The notes beneath the pieces are model-generated. The model saw nothing but the letters and a program-made list of their open reading frames with translations. It had not been told where the DNA came from and did not search any database. A stretch of 64,000 bases of DNA from CALCKW01 sp033852095 (GTDB taxonomy: Bacteria; Pseudomonadota; Gammaproteobacteria; CALCKW01). This document shows, in pieces, positions 26,868 through 34,441 of this stretch (positions are counted from its first letter, which is position 1; each line of letters starts with the position of its first letter). The stretch is taken from contig JAWSVD010000134.1 of NCBI GenBank assembly GCA_033852095.1, forward strand, positions 37,482 to 101,481, given 5' to 3'. Both the position numbers and the translations under genes were made by a program.

Positions 26868-28319
26868 ATGAAAGAACAAGCACCCATTGAGAATTTACAG
26901 GACCGGCTAAAAGACAATTCACAGCGTCCAGAGAGAGAGAACAAGGGGCGGCGCGCGCGGGACAAAAAGCCACACCATGAAAAGGCCGCCGAATCGCGGG
27001 TGCGCATCGGCGAGGTACTGGAGAGCGGCCAGGCGATCCACGCCAAGCAGACAATGCAGGCCATGCACCCGACCGATCTCGCCCATGCACTGGAATCTCT
27101 GCCCAGCAGAAAACGACTGGTCGCCTGGCAGCTGCTGGACGGCGAGCTCGCCGGTGAAGTGCTCACCGAGCTCAACGAAGAGGTGCGAGACTCGCTGGTA
27201 GAACAGCTGGAATCCAGCGAGCTGCTCGAAGCCATACGCGGCTTGGAAGTCGATGACATCGCGGATTTGATCCAGTCCCTGCCCGGGACACTGATCCCCC
27301 AAGTGCTGGCCGGTCTGGACAAACAGAACCGCCAGCGCGTTGAGTCTGTCCTGTCCTGGCCCGAAGATAGCGCGGGCGGATTGATGGATCTGGACGTGGT
27401 CACCGTGCGTCATGATGTCAGCCTGGACGTGGTGCTGCGCTATTTGCGGCTGCGCGGCGAAATACCCAAACACACCGACCGCCTAGTGGTCGTGGACCGG
27501 CACGACTTCTACCAGGGCCTGCTGCCACTGCGGCGGCTGCTGACCAACGACCCCGACCTGCTGGTCGCGGACGTGATGCGCACCGACATCGAGCCCATAC
27601 CCGCCGACATGCTCGACACCGACGTGGTGCGCCTGTTTGAGGATCTTGATTTGATCACCGCCGTGGTGGTGGATGACCACGGCCGTCTGCTCGGCCGCAT
27701 CACCATCGATGACGTTGTCGACGTGCTGCGCGAAGAAGCAGATCAACAGGTCTACAGCATGGCAGGCCTGTCACCTGACGACGACCTCTTCGGCTCGGTC
27801 GTTCGCAGCGCAAAAAAACGCGCGGTGTGGCTGGGCATCAACCTGCTGACCGCCCTGCTCGCCGCCTGGGTGATAGGCCAATTCGAAGTGGCGCTGGACA
27901 CCATCGTCGCACTCGCCATCCTCAACCCCGTGGTCGCCAGCATGGGCGGCATAGCCGGCGGCCAAACCCTGACGTTGGTGATACGCAGTCAGGCCATGGG
28001 CCACCTCAGCAGCGACAACGTCAACTGGCTGCTCAACAAAGAGATCGTGGTGGGCGCCATCAACGGCGTCACCTGGTCGGTGGTGGTCGCCCTCGTCGCC
28101 TGGGCCTGGTTCGACAACGCCCAGCTCGGCCTCGTCATCGGGGCTGCGCTTGTGCTTAATCTGCTGGCAGCTTCCGCCGCTGGGGTCATTATCCCCGTGA
28201 TGCTCAAGCGCATGGGCGTCGACCCCGCTCTCGCCGGTGGCGTTATTCTCACCACCGTCACAGACGTGGTGGGTTTTGTCTCCTTCCTCGGCCTGGCCAC
28301 ACTGGTGCTGCTGAACTGA
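26868..28319 (+). CDS. mgtE: Magnesium transporter MgtE
   Basis: 483 residues: a basic N-terminal extension (to about 45), an MgtE N domain of helical repeats (HPTDLAHALESLP, DDIADLIQSLP), two CBS domains (about 170-300) and five membrane helices with the pore signature LNPVVASMGGIAGGQTLTL and the ending GGVILTTVTDVVGF. It is a Mg2+ channel gated by cytosolic Mg2+ via the N and CBS domains. The 144-base gap after ptsI contains two GC-rich hairpins (26766-26793, 26803-26819) without T-runs. Confidence 0.96.
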   Translation: MKEQAPIENLQDRLKDNSQRPERENKGRRARDKKPHHEKAAESRVRIGEVLESGQAIHAKQTMQAMHPTDLAHALESLPSRKRLVAWQLLDGELAGEVLTELNEEVRDSLVEQLESSELLEAIRGLEVDDIADLIQSLPGTLIPQVLAGLDKQNRQRVESVLSWPEDSAGGLMDLDVVTVRHDVSLDVVLRYLRLRGEIPKHTDRLVVVDRHDFYQGLLPLRRLLTNDPDLLVADVMRTDIEPIPADMLDTDVVRLFEDLDLITAVVVDDHGRLLGRITIDDVVDVLREEADQQVYSMAGLSPDDDLFGSVVRSAKKRAVWLGINLLTALLAAWVIGQFEVALDTIVALAILNPVVASMGGIAGGQTLTLVIRSQAMGHLSSDNVNWLLNKEIVVGAINGVTWSVVVALVAWAWFDNAQLGLVIGAALVLNLLAASAAGVIIPVMLKRMGVDPALAGGVILTTVTDVVGFVSFLGLATLVLLN

Positions 28320-28339
28320 GCCACCGCCGCCTTCTGTGC

Positions 28340-29047
28340 TCAGGCTTTCGCGCCGGCGTCAGACAGTTCATAAGCCAGGGTGTCTCGCGCGTAGGCGCCG
28401 TGCAGATCCAACATCCTCTCGCGCCAATCGTTGAGCGCTGAATCCGCGTTTAGCAGCTGATAGGCGGACACACAACGGCACCACTGAAAGGCGCTAAACA
28501 ACAGATAATCCGCAGCCGTCGGCTTGTGCCCGCAAATAAAGGCCTGCTCTTCAAGCGTTGCCCTGATCGGCTCCAGCGCCGCGATCAAGCGCGTGCGTGA
28601 GCCATCGCGCCCCGCCTGAATATCCTCCAGCGTGGCGCCCACCATCGCCTCGCGTGACTGCCGAAAATAGTCTTTATCAGCCGCGTGCAAACCATTGTGT
28701 ATATCCAACACCACGCAGCGGAACATCAGCGAATGAACGATCTTTTCCACCCAGTTTTTAAAGTACAAGGTTGCTTTTGGCTCAGCCAGAAACACCGCTG
28801 ACTGCGGGTAGCTCCGCTCCAAATACTGCATGATCTGCCAGGAATCGACCACGGTTTTCTCGCCGTCACAGAGCACCGGCACCTGCCGGTGCTCGGCAAA
28901 GGCGATGCGATGCTTTTCCGTGAAACGCCAGGCGCGCTGATCAGCGGCCAGACCCTTGTGCGCAAGCACCATTTTGACACGCCAGCAATAGGGGCTGAAG
29001 CGTCGTTCGTTTTCGGCGGCGGCAAGGTCATACAGGATAATACCCAT
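28340..29047 (-). CDS. Glutathione S-transferase family protein
   Basis: About 235 residues. The N-terminal thioredoxin-like domain has FSPYCWRVKMVLAHKG and the cis-Pro region RQVPVLCDGEKTVVDSWQIMQYLERSYP. The C-terminal domain is helical, with FICGHKPTAADYLLFSAFQWC. The substrate is unknown. The ATG at 29047 has GAGGG at 8-base spacing and is preferred to the ATG at 29053. Confidence 0.88.
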   Translation of the reverse strand: MGIILYDLAAAENERRFSPYCWRVKMVLAHKGLAADQRAWRFTEKHRIAFAEHRQVPVLCDGEKTVVDSWQIMQYLERSYPQSAVFLAEPKATLYFKNWVEKIVHSLMFRCVVLDIHNGLHAADKDYFRQSREAMVGATLEDIQAGRDGSRTRLIAALEPIRATLEEQAFICGHKPTAADYLLFSAFQWCRCVSAYQLLNADSALNDWRERMLDLHGAYARDTLAYELSDAGAKA

Positions 29048-29142
29048 TCTCATTTCCCTCGGGGCTGCGTGTTAGTGTTGCCAGACACTGTGCCACAGTA
29101 GCACCGCTGCGGGCCAACCCTGAAGACAAAAGCGAGACCACC

Positions 29143-29953
29143 ATGCAGGGAAACCTGAGTAAGATGCGCGCCACACTCGGCCAGCCCGCGCAGTACCAGC
29201 TGCCACTGGGCGATCAATTGCTTGATCTCAACCCCCTGCTCGGCAAGCACCTCAGGCTGGAGTTCAACGGTGAGATCAACTGCAGCAACTGCGGTCGGCG
29301 CAGCAAAAAAAGCTTCTCCCAAGGGCATTGCTTTCCCTGCATGAGAAAGCTCGCCAGCTGCGATATGTGCATCCTCAAACCCGAGACATGCCACCACGCG
29401 GCGGGCACCTGCCGCGAGCCCGAGTGGGGCGAAGCCAATTGCATGACCACGCACGTGGTGTACCTGGCCAATACAGCGGGCGCGAAAGTGGGCATCACCC
29501 GTCACAGCCAGGTGCCGACCCGCTGGCTCGATCAGGGTGCCTGTCAGGCACTGCCCATCTTCACAGTGCGCACTCGCCTGCTATCGGGCCTGGTAGAAAC
29601 AGCCCTAGCAGAGCACGTCAAAGATAAAACCAACTGGCGCGCGCTGCTGAAAAGCGACGCCGAAGCGATTGACTTGATCGCGCTGGCCGGCGATTTAAAA
29701 CCCCGCATCCAATCGACCTTGGAAAGCCTGACCGCAGAATACGGCGACACCGCCTGGCAATCACTGGACGAATCCGTGGTCGAGATCAACTTCCCCGTCC
29801 AGCAATACCCGACAAAAATCATCTCGCACAACTTCGACAAAAACCCGGTGGTCGAAGGCACGCTGCAGGGCATCAAAGGCCAGTACTTGATATTCGACAC
29901 GGGCGTGATCAACATCCGGAAATTCACGTCCTACAACGTCAGCGCNNCGCTAA
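29143..29953 (+). CDS. DUF2797 protein (Cys-rich, GIY-YIG-like)
   Basis: About 269 residues. A Cys-rich zinc-ribbon-like segment (CSNCGRR, CFPCMRK, CDMC, TCHH, GTCRE) is followed by a GIY-YIG-like block HVVYLANTAGAKVGITR, the DUF2797 layout. Molecular function is unknown. The 3' end runs into the two N bases at 29946-29947. As written the frame stays open across them into antisense sequence of the next gene. If NN stands for a single base, the frame ends at TAA 29951-29953 after VSAR, a natural length. End coordinate is therefore inferred. Confidence 0.82.
29946..29947. other. Two ambiguous bases (NN), assembly ambiguity
   Basis: The only unresolved bases in the window. They sit exactly where the DUF2797 gene and the convergent regulator gene end. 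Confidence 0.95.
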
Positions 29954-31458
29954 GGCGCCTTGTTCGCCAGCTGCTGCTCAATCAATTCCGCGATGATTTG
30001 CACGCCCGGCTCAATTTTATCGGCCGCGATCGAAGAAAACCCCAAGCGAAAACAATTTTTCGGCGGGTCTTTTTCAGCAAAAAACACGTCACCCGGCTCG
30101 ATCACCACACCGCGCTCAAGCGCCACTTGCATCAACGCCCTGGCGTCCAGGCCTTCAGGCCCAGTGACCCAAAATGCCGTGCCGCCAAAACTCGGCGCCT
30201 TGGCGGAGTCGGGCAAGTACTTTGCCAGCGCATCCCCCATGACTTCCCAGCGCTCGCGGTAGCTGCTGTGCAATCGCGTGATCAGGGAATCGTGGTGGCC
30301 AAGTGATAAAAAGAAAGACGCGGTGTGCTGATTGTTGGTCGGCGGGTGACGGTACATCAAGCGCCGCAGTGCGCGCAGCTCACGGATCACGGCGCGATCC
30401 GCGGCGACAAAACCCAAACGCAAGCCCGGTGCAAAAGCCTTGGTCAAACTGCCCACGTAGAGAACCCGACCGCTCTTGTCCAAACTTTTGAGCGCAGGGG
30501 CGGGTTCACCCAGGTAGTTTGTCTCGCACTCGTAGTCGTCTTCGATGATAAAAAAATCGTCTTGCTCAGCGCGATCTAGCAAGGCTTGGCGCCGCGCCAA
30601 GGACATGGTCACGGTGGTAGGGCTCTGGTGACTGGGCGTGACAAACACGCTGTGACAGCCTTGCATATTATCATCGACCACCACGCCCTCTTCATCCACA
30701 CGCAGCGGCCGAACCTCACCACCGTGCAGACTGAACATATGCCTGGCATCGGGGTAACCCGGGTTCTCCACCCCTACCACCGCACCCAGGGGGTGTAATA
30801 AGGCACTGATCAACTTGACAGCGTTCTGCGCCCCAAGAGTGACCAGCACCTCATCCGCGCTGGCCCACACGCCGCGACGCGGCAGCACGCGCTGGCATAT
30901 TTGCTCTATCAGCGAGGCGTCGTCGTGATCGGCTAAATCAGGTGACCAGCTGTGAATCGCCGCCACGGAGAGCGATTGGCGCACACACTCTCGCCAATCG
31001 TTCACCGGTATCAAGCCTGTATCAGGCTGACCGTAGACAAAAGGGAAGGGGTAATCGCGCCAGTTTGCCGGTTTTTCCACGCAGGGGTAGGCGCTTGCCT
31101 TGTGGGTAAAACGCTGCTCCCAGTCGATGCGGCAGGCATCATCGCACGCTTGTGCTTCGCTGGGCGCTTCGACCCGACCGCGCAAGATATCCGGGTTGAC
31201 AAAATAACCGCGGCGCTCGCGCGCCACCAGAAAACCCTCATCGATCAGCTGCTCGTAGGCCAACACCACCGTGTTGCGCGACACGTGCAACTGCCGCGAC
31301 AATTCGCGCGAACTGGGCAGGGGGTGATCGGGGGATATGCGGCCGTCCAGAATGGCGGCGACCAACTGCTCGCGCAGCTGTCGCTGCAGGCTGGTATCGC
31401 CACTGGAATCCAAATGAAACAACTGATGCCACATGACGGCGTCATTTCCAGCGCGCAT
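29950..31458 (-). CDS. MocR-family regulator (GntR HTH fused to aminotransferase domain)
   Basis: About 502 residues. The N-terminal GntR winged helix (about 15-85) shows LREQLVAAILDGRI, LPSSRELSRQLHVSRNTV and AYEQLIDEGFLVARERRGYFV. The rest is a fold-type I PLP domain with GAQNAVKL, PSHQSPTTVTMS, IIEDDYECE and the PLP lysine in YVGSLTKAFAPGLRLG. Members bind PLP and respond to amino compounds (GabR, PdxR, TauR, EnuR are examples). The target is unknown; the amine-related oxidoreductases 3-13 kb away are candidates only. ATG 31458 with TAGGAG upstream is preferred to GTG 31461. Confidence 0.92.
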   Translation of the reverse strand: MRAGNDAVMWHQLFHLDSSGDTSLQRQLREQLVAAILDGRISPDHPLPSSRELSRQLHVSRNTVVLAYEQLIDEGFLVARERRGYFVNPDILRGRVEAPSEAQACDDACRIDWEQRFTHKASAYPCVEKPANWRDYPFPFVYGQPDTGLIPVNDWRECVRQSLSVAAIHSWSPDLADHDDASLIEQICQRVLPRRGVWASADEVLVTLGAQNAVKLISALLHPLGAVVGVENPGYPDARHMFSLHGGEVRPLRVDEEGVVVDDNMQGCHSVFVTPSHQSPTTVTMSLARRQALLDRAEQDDFFIIEDDYECETNYLGEPAPALKSLDKSGRVLYVGSLTKAFAPGLRLGFVAADRAVIRELRALRRLMYRHPPTNNQHTASFFLSLGHHDSLITRLHSSYRERWEVMGDALAKYLPDSAKAPSFGGTAFWVTGPEGLDARALMQVALERGVVIEPGDVFFAEKDPPKNCFRLGFSSIAADKIEPGVQIIAELIEQQLANKAP

Positions 31459-31469
31459 CACTCTCTCCT

Positions 31470-31511
31470 AAAACACGTTTAAAATACGAGATATTCAAAG
31501 CGGCGTGTTTT
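31470..31511. promoter_or_regulatory. Inverted repeat upstream of the MocR-type gene
   Basis: AAAACACG at 31470-31477 and CGTGTTTT at 31504-31511, 26 bases apart, directly before the regulator start. A possible autoregulatory site. Confidence 0.35.
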
Positions 31512-31747
31512 CGGAAACATCTTTGCAGGGGCCTCGGCAACGCCTTGTAGCGCGCGCCCATTACCACTGCCCGCCTGTTGTTGCTTAAGGGCAGCGACAA
31601 TGCAGCGACTCGGGCCCGATTTTAATCGAGCAAAGCCACCCGCAATTATGGCGCCCGCCCATCATAGGACAGACGGGCAGAAGATGCGCGCCTTTCAGAA
31701 AAACGTGGCTCAGGGAGAGTGAGAGCACTGCCCCTACGGCAACAAGC

Positions 31748-33109
31748 CTACTCCACAGGGTTGATCAGAGATTCCATGAAGGCATCGGCCGACCGTGTTG
31801 GCCCCAGATAGGGCCCGTAACCCGATTCGAAATTGGAACGACACGCCGCAATGTATTGGCGTTCATCCATCATGCCCTCGACCCATGCGGGGATCATCAA
31901 GGTCTCAGCCACCAACCGTGCCGAGCGCAGGTAGTCATCCCTGAAGGTTGCGTCTCGGTGCCAGTGCGGTTGCAGCCGAACCGCGTCAGGCTGCAAGCGG
32001 ATCAGCAGATCCAACTGCCCACCACCGGAGCCAAACTCATCCAATACCAGCCTGAAACCCGCTGCGCGCATGCGCTCTATGGCGTCCCACAGGGGTTGCT
32101 CAGGGGTGACGAAATCGCGCTCAATGAGGTAGATCTCCACCTGCTCCGGCGGACACTGCACGGCTTCCAGCAGTTCAGTCAAGTCGTGCAGCAGCTGCTC
32201 ACCCTGCCAATACAAGGCCAGCGCTGGCAACTTTAAACCCACGCACATGCCTTCAGCGGTGGGGCTGCACTGCCGCCAGGCGCAAAGATCGGTGACAGCG
32301 GAGGCCACTGCGTAGGTGGCCAGTTCGTTGGACCAACCCCGCTCGATCGCATTGCGCCAAATCTCGGCCTGCGATACATCGCCCAGAACCGGGTGTTTCC
32401 AGCGCAATATCACTTCTGCGGCTTCCACAGCGCCCGTGCTCAAACTGGCCCTGGCCCGATAACAGGCGTTCAGCTCCGCTCGCTCCAGCGCACCGGGCAG
32501 CGCCTCTGCCAGCAGGGCGTCACGCTCATCGGTATAACGAATGTGACGCACCGTGCGCTGGGCGTGCTCGCGGTCCGTCATGTCATTGGTGTTATAGGTG
32601 GCGGTGCCCATCATCAGCCGGCCGAGCTGGCTGAAGCTCTGCACCTTGCCGGTGTCGGCGGGGTAGAACACCCGCGAGGAACGGCAGCGAACCGTCACCA
32701 TGCGGCCGTTGACACTCAGCGGTTCGGCGTAGAGGTCTTGCAGCGCGAGGCTCAGGGATTCCGCCAAAGCCTCCTCGTCTTCGCACTCATACACGGCCAA
32801 GATGATGCCGCCGTTCAATTGCGCGCAGAAACTGTCGGCCGGCAACACCTCTTGCATGCGGCGGCTGAGCTCACGCCACAGAGCGACGTGGTCGTTGTAA
32901 CTGCGGTAATGGGTGGGCTGGGAATCAAAATCAGGCCATATGTGCGCAAACACACAAATGCCGTCGAGACGGTTGCAATATTCCAACAGCAATTGACCAC
33001 CTTCTAGGGCGGTCTGCTCATCGGGCAATTGGGTGAGAAAGGAGCGCGCGTGCGGGCGCTCTAGCAGTCCTTGCAGTCGGACTAACTCATCTGGCATGGC
33101 TGCGGTCAC
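31748..33109 (-). CDS. Degenerate GGDEF/EAL-type protein, probably catalytically inactive
   Basis: 453 residues. The C-terminal half (about 205-445) follows the EAL fold: AAEVILRWKHPVLGDVSQAEIW at the EAL motif, LYLIERDFV-like text at the EITE strand, LVLDEFGSGGGQLDLLIRLQPDAVRLQ at the DDFGTG and DxxKID motifs, and a terminal GYGPYLGP. Key metal and catalytic positions are changed: the Asn of the NxS motif is replaced (LKLPA), DDFG is DEFG and the KID lysine is Arg. The N-terminal half may be a decayed GGDEF domain. Likely a c-di-GMP-independent or binding-only protein. GTG start at 33109 has GAGGG upstream. Confidence 0.75.
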   Translation of the reverse strand: MTAAMPDELVRLQGLLERPHARSFLTQLPDEQTALEGGQLLLEYCNRLDGICVFAHIWPDFDSQPTHYRSYNDHVALWRELSRRMQEVLPADSFCAQLNGGIILAVYECEDEEALAESLSLALQDLYAEPLSVNGRMVTVRCRSSRVFYPADTGKVQSFSQLGRLMMGTATYNTNDMTDREHAQRTVRHIRYTDERDALLAEALPGALERAELNACYRARASLSTGAVEAAEVILRWKHPVLGDVSQAEIWRNAIERGWSNELATYAVASAVTDLCAWRQCSPTAEGMCVGLKLPALALYWQGEQLLHDLTELLEAVQCPPEQVEIYLIERDFVTPEQPLWDAIERMRAAGFRLVLDEFGSGGGQLDLLIRLQPDAVRLQPHWHRDATFRDDYLRSARLVAETLMIPAWVEGMMDERQYIAACRSNFESGYGPYLGPTRSADAFMESLINPVE

Positions 33110-33225
33110 ACATAGCCCTCGGGTAGGAGAATATTCATTGCTAGCAAGCAGGCAAGTGCCGTTCCAATTGCGGCCCTGCGTGCCCTCCCCTTAAACCGAC
33201 GGCAATAAAAGGCCAGAGAGCCCGA

Positions 33226-34056
33226 TCAGTGCCCTTGCGCTAAATACCGCATCGCGTCCGCGTGCAAGGTGGCATTGGCCGCGGCCACCACCGACCCGCC
33301 AAGCGCCGCACTGCCCCCTTGCCAATTGCTGATCACACCACCCGCTGCCTCGATGATGGGTATCAATGCCTGGATGTCGTAGGGCTGCAGGCCATCCTCA
33401 ACCACCAGATCCACGCCGCCCTGCGCCAACAGTGCGTAGCCGTAACAATCGGTGCCAAAGCGAACCAGCCGCGCGTCGCTCGCCAGCGCCTGAAAACACC
33501 GCAAAGCATCTGGCGCAAAAATATCAAGCGCCGTGCAGGCGACCTTGGCGTCGCTGACCGCCGTCACCGCCGAGGTCTGCAGCCGGCTTTGCACCCCGCC
33601 CCTGTGCAGAAAAGCACCGAGCATTGATCCGATGAACAGCTCATCACTCCAAGGCTGGTACATGCCACCCAGAATGGGCTCTGCGCCGTTATTGAGCGCC
33701 ATCAAGGTACCCCACAAGGGCACGCCGCAGATAAAGGACCGCGTGCCGTCGATGGGATCCACTACCCAGGTGAAATCTCCGCCTGCTCGATAGCCTGACT
33801 CCTCGCCAAACATGCCGTGTGCTGGCAACAGGCACTGCAGGGCCTGATCGATGTAAGCCTCGCACTCGCGATCGGCGATCGTTACAGGGTCAAAACCCGT
33901 CGCCAATTTATTGTCAACTTCCAAGCTCTGTCGAAAGTAACGCAGTGTGACATCAGCGCTGCCGCGTAATATTTCAAGCACGGTCGCCTGCCATTTCTCT
34001 AGCTCATATGAGGCAGGAATCGCCGTCTGACTGCGTAAAAAGGGCCAATCGACCAT
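33226..34056 (-). CDS. Inositol-monophosphatase family phosphatase, HisN-like
   Basis: 276 residues. Metal-site motifs: DPVTIADRECE, GEESG, VVDPIDGTRSF and YDIQAL in place of WDxxA. The GTRSFICG version and the overall length match histidinol-phosphatase of the IMPase type (HisN) better than SuhB or CysQ. Histidinol-phosphate dephosphorylation would fit with hisG, hisD and hisC elsewhere in the window, but substrate is inferred from resemblance only. ATG at 34056 has GGAG upstream. Confidence 0.8.
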   Translation of the reverse strand: MVDWPFLRSQTAIPASYELEKWQATVLEILRGSADVTLRYFRQSLEVDNKLATGFDPVTIADRECEAYIDQALQCLLPAHGMFGEESGYRAGGDFTWVVDPIDGTRSFICGVPLWGTLMALNNGAEPILGGMYQPWSDELFIGSMLGAFLHRGGVQSRLQTSAVTAVSDAKVACTALDIFAPDALRCFQALASDARLVRFGTDCYGYALLAQGGVDLVVEDGLQPYDIQALIPIIEAAGGVISNWQGGSAALGGSVVAAANATLHADAMRYLAQGH

Positions 34057-34441
34057 ATTCTAAAACTCTCCGTACTAGGATATACACGTTAACAAACATT
34101 AACATTCGTGCGGAATGGCCAACTATCTGCTATTCCTAACTAGGTAACTTCGGCATGCACGACGCACTGCCCATTTGGTCGCCAAGGCAATCGAGTCAGC
34201 CGCTACAGGCTTTATCACTCAAACAGCCGCCAAGACCGTTAAAGAGCACTTCCGCCCCCGGGCCATTTCAAGTACTCAACAGATATCAAATGCGCCATCG
34301 CATGGATGCGATGGCAGTATTAACCTCTGGATCGGCACCCCTGTCGGTTTCTCACCCTTTCCCGTCGCACCTATCCCCCCGCAGCACCCGAATCAAGCAC
34401 GAACATAGGAGTCATACTCTCCCATTGAGCCGAGGCCTGCT
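34057..34441. promoter_or_regulatory. Intergenic region with possible operator
   Basis: 385 bases between the divergent phosphatase and flavoprotein genes. A small palindrome GTTAA-CAAACA-TTAAC lies at 34088-34103. A 96-codon frame at 34155-34445 has no family resemblance and is not called. No promoter was assigned with confidence. Confidence 0.4.

Noticed and set aside
29944..30306. Continuation of the DUF2797 frame past NN
   Set aside because: Beyond NN the translation is antisense of the MocR-type gene and unlike DUF2797; the frame is probably artificial.
34155..34190. Frame starting MHDALPI, which resembles the translation of an Illumina adapter
   Set aside because: The peptide HDALPI equals a frame of the adapter, but the DNA here (CACGACGCACTGCCCATT) differs from it at four third positions. 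It is coincidence, not adapter carry-over, and the frame is not a convincing gene.
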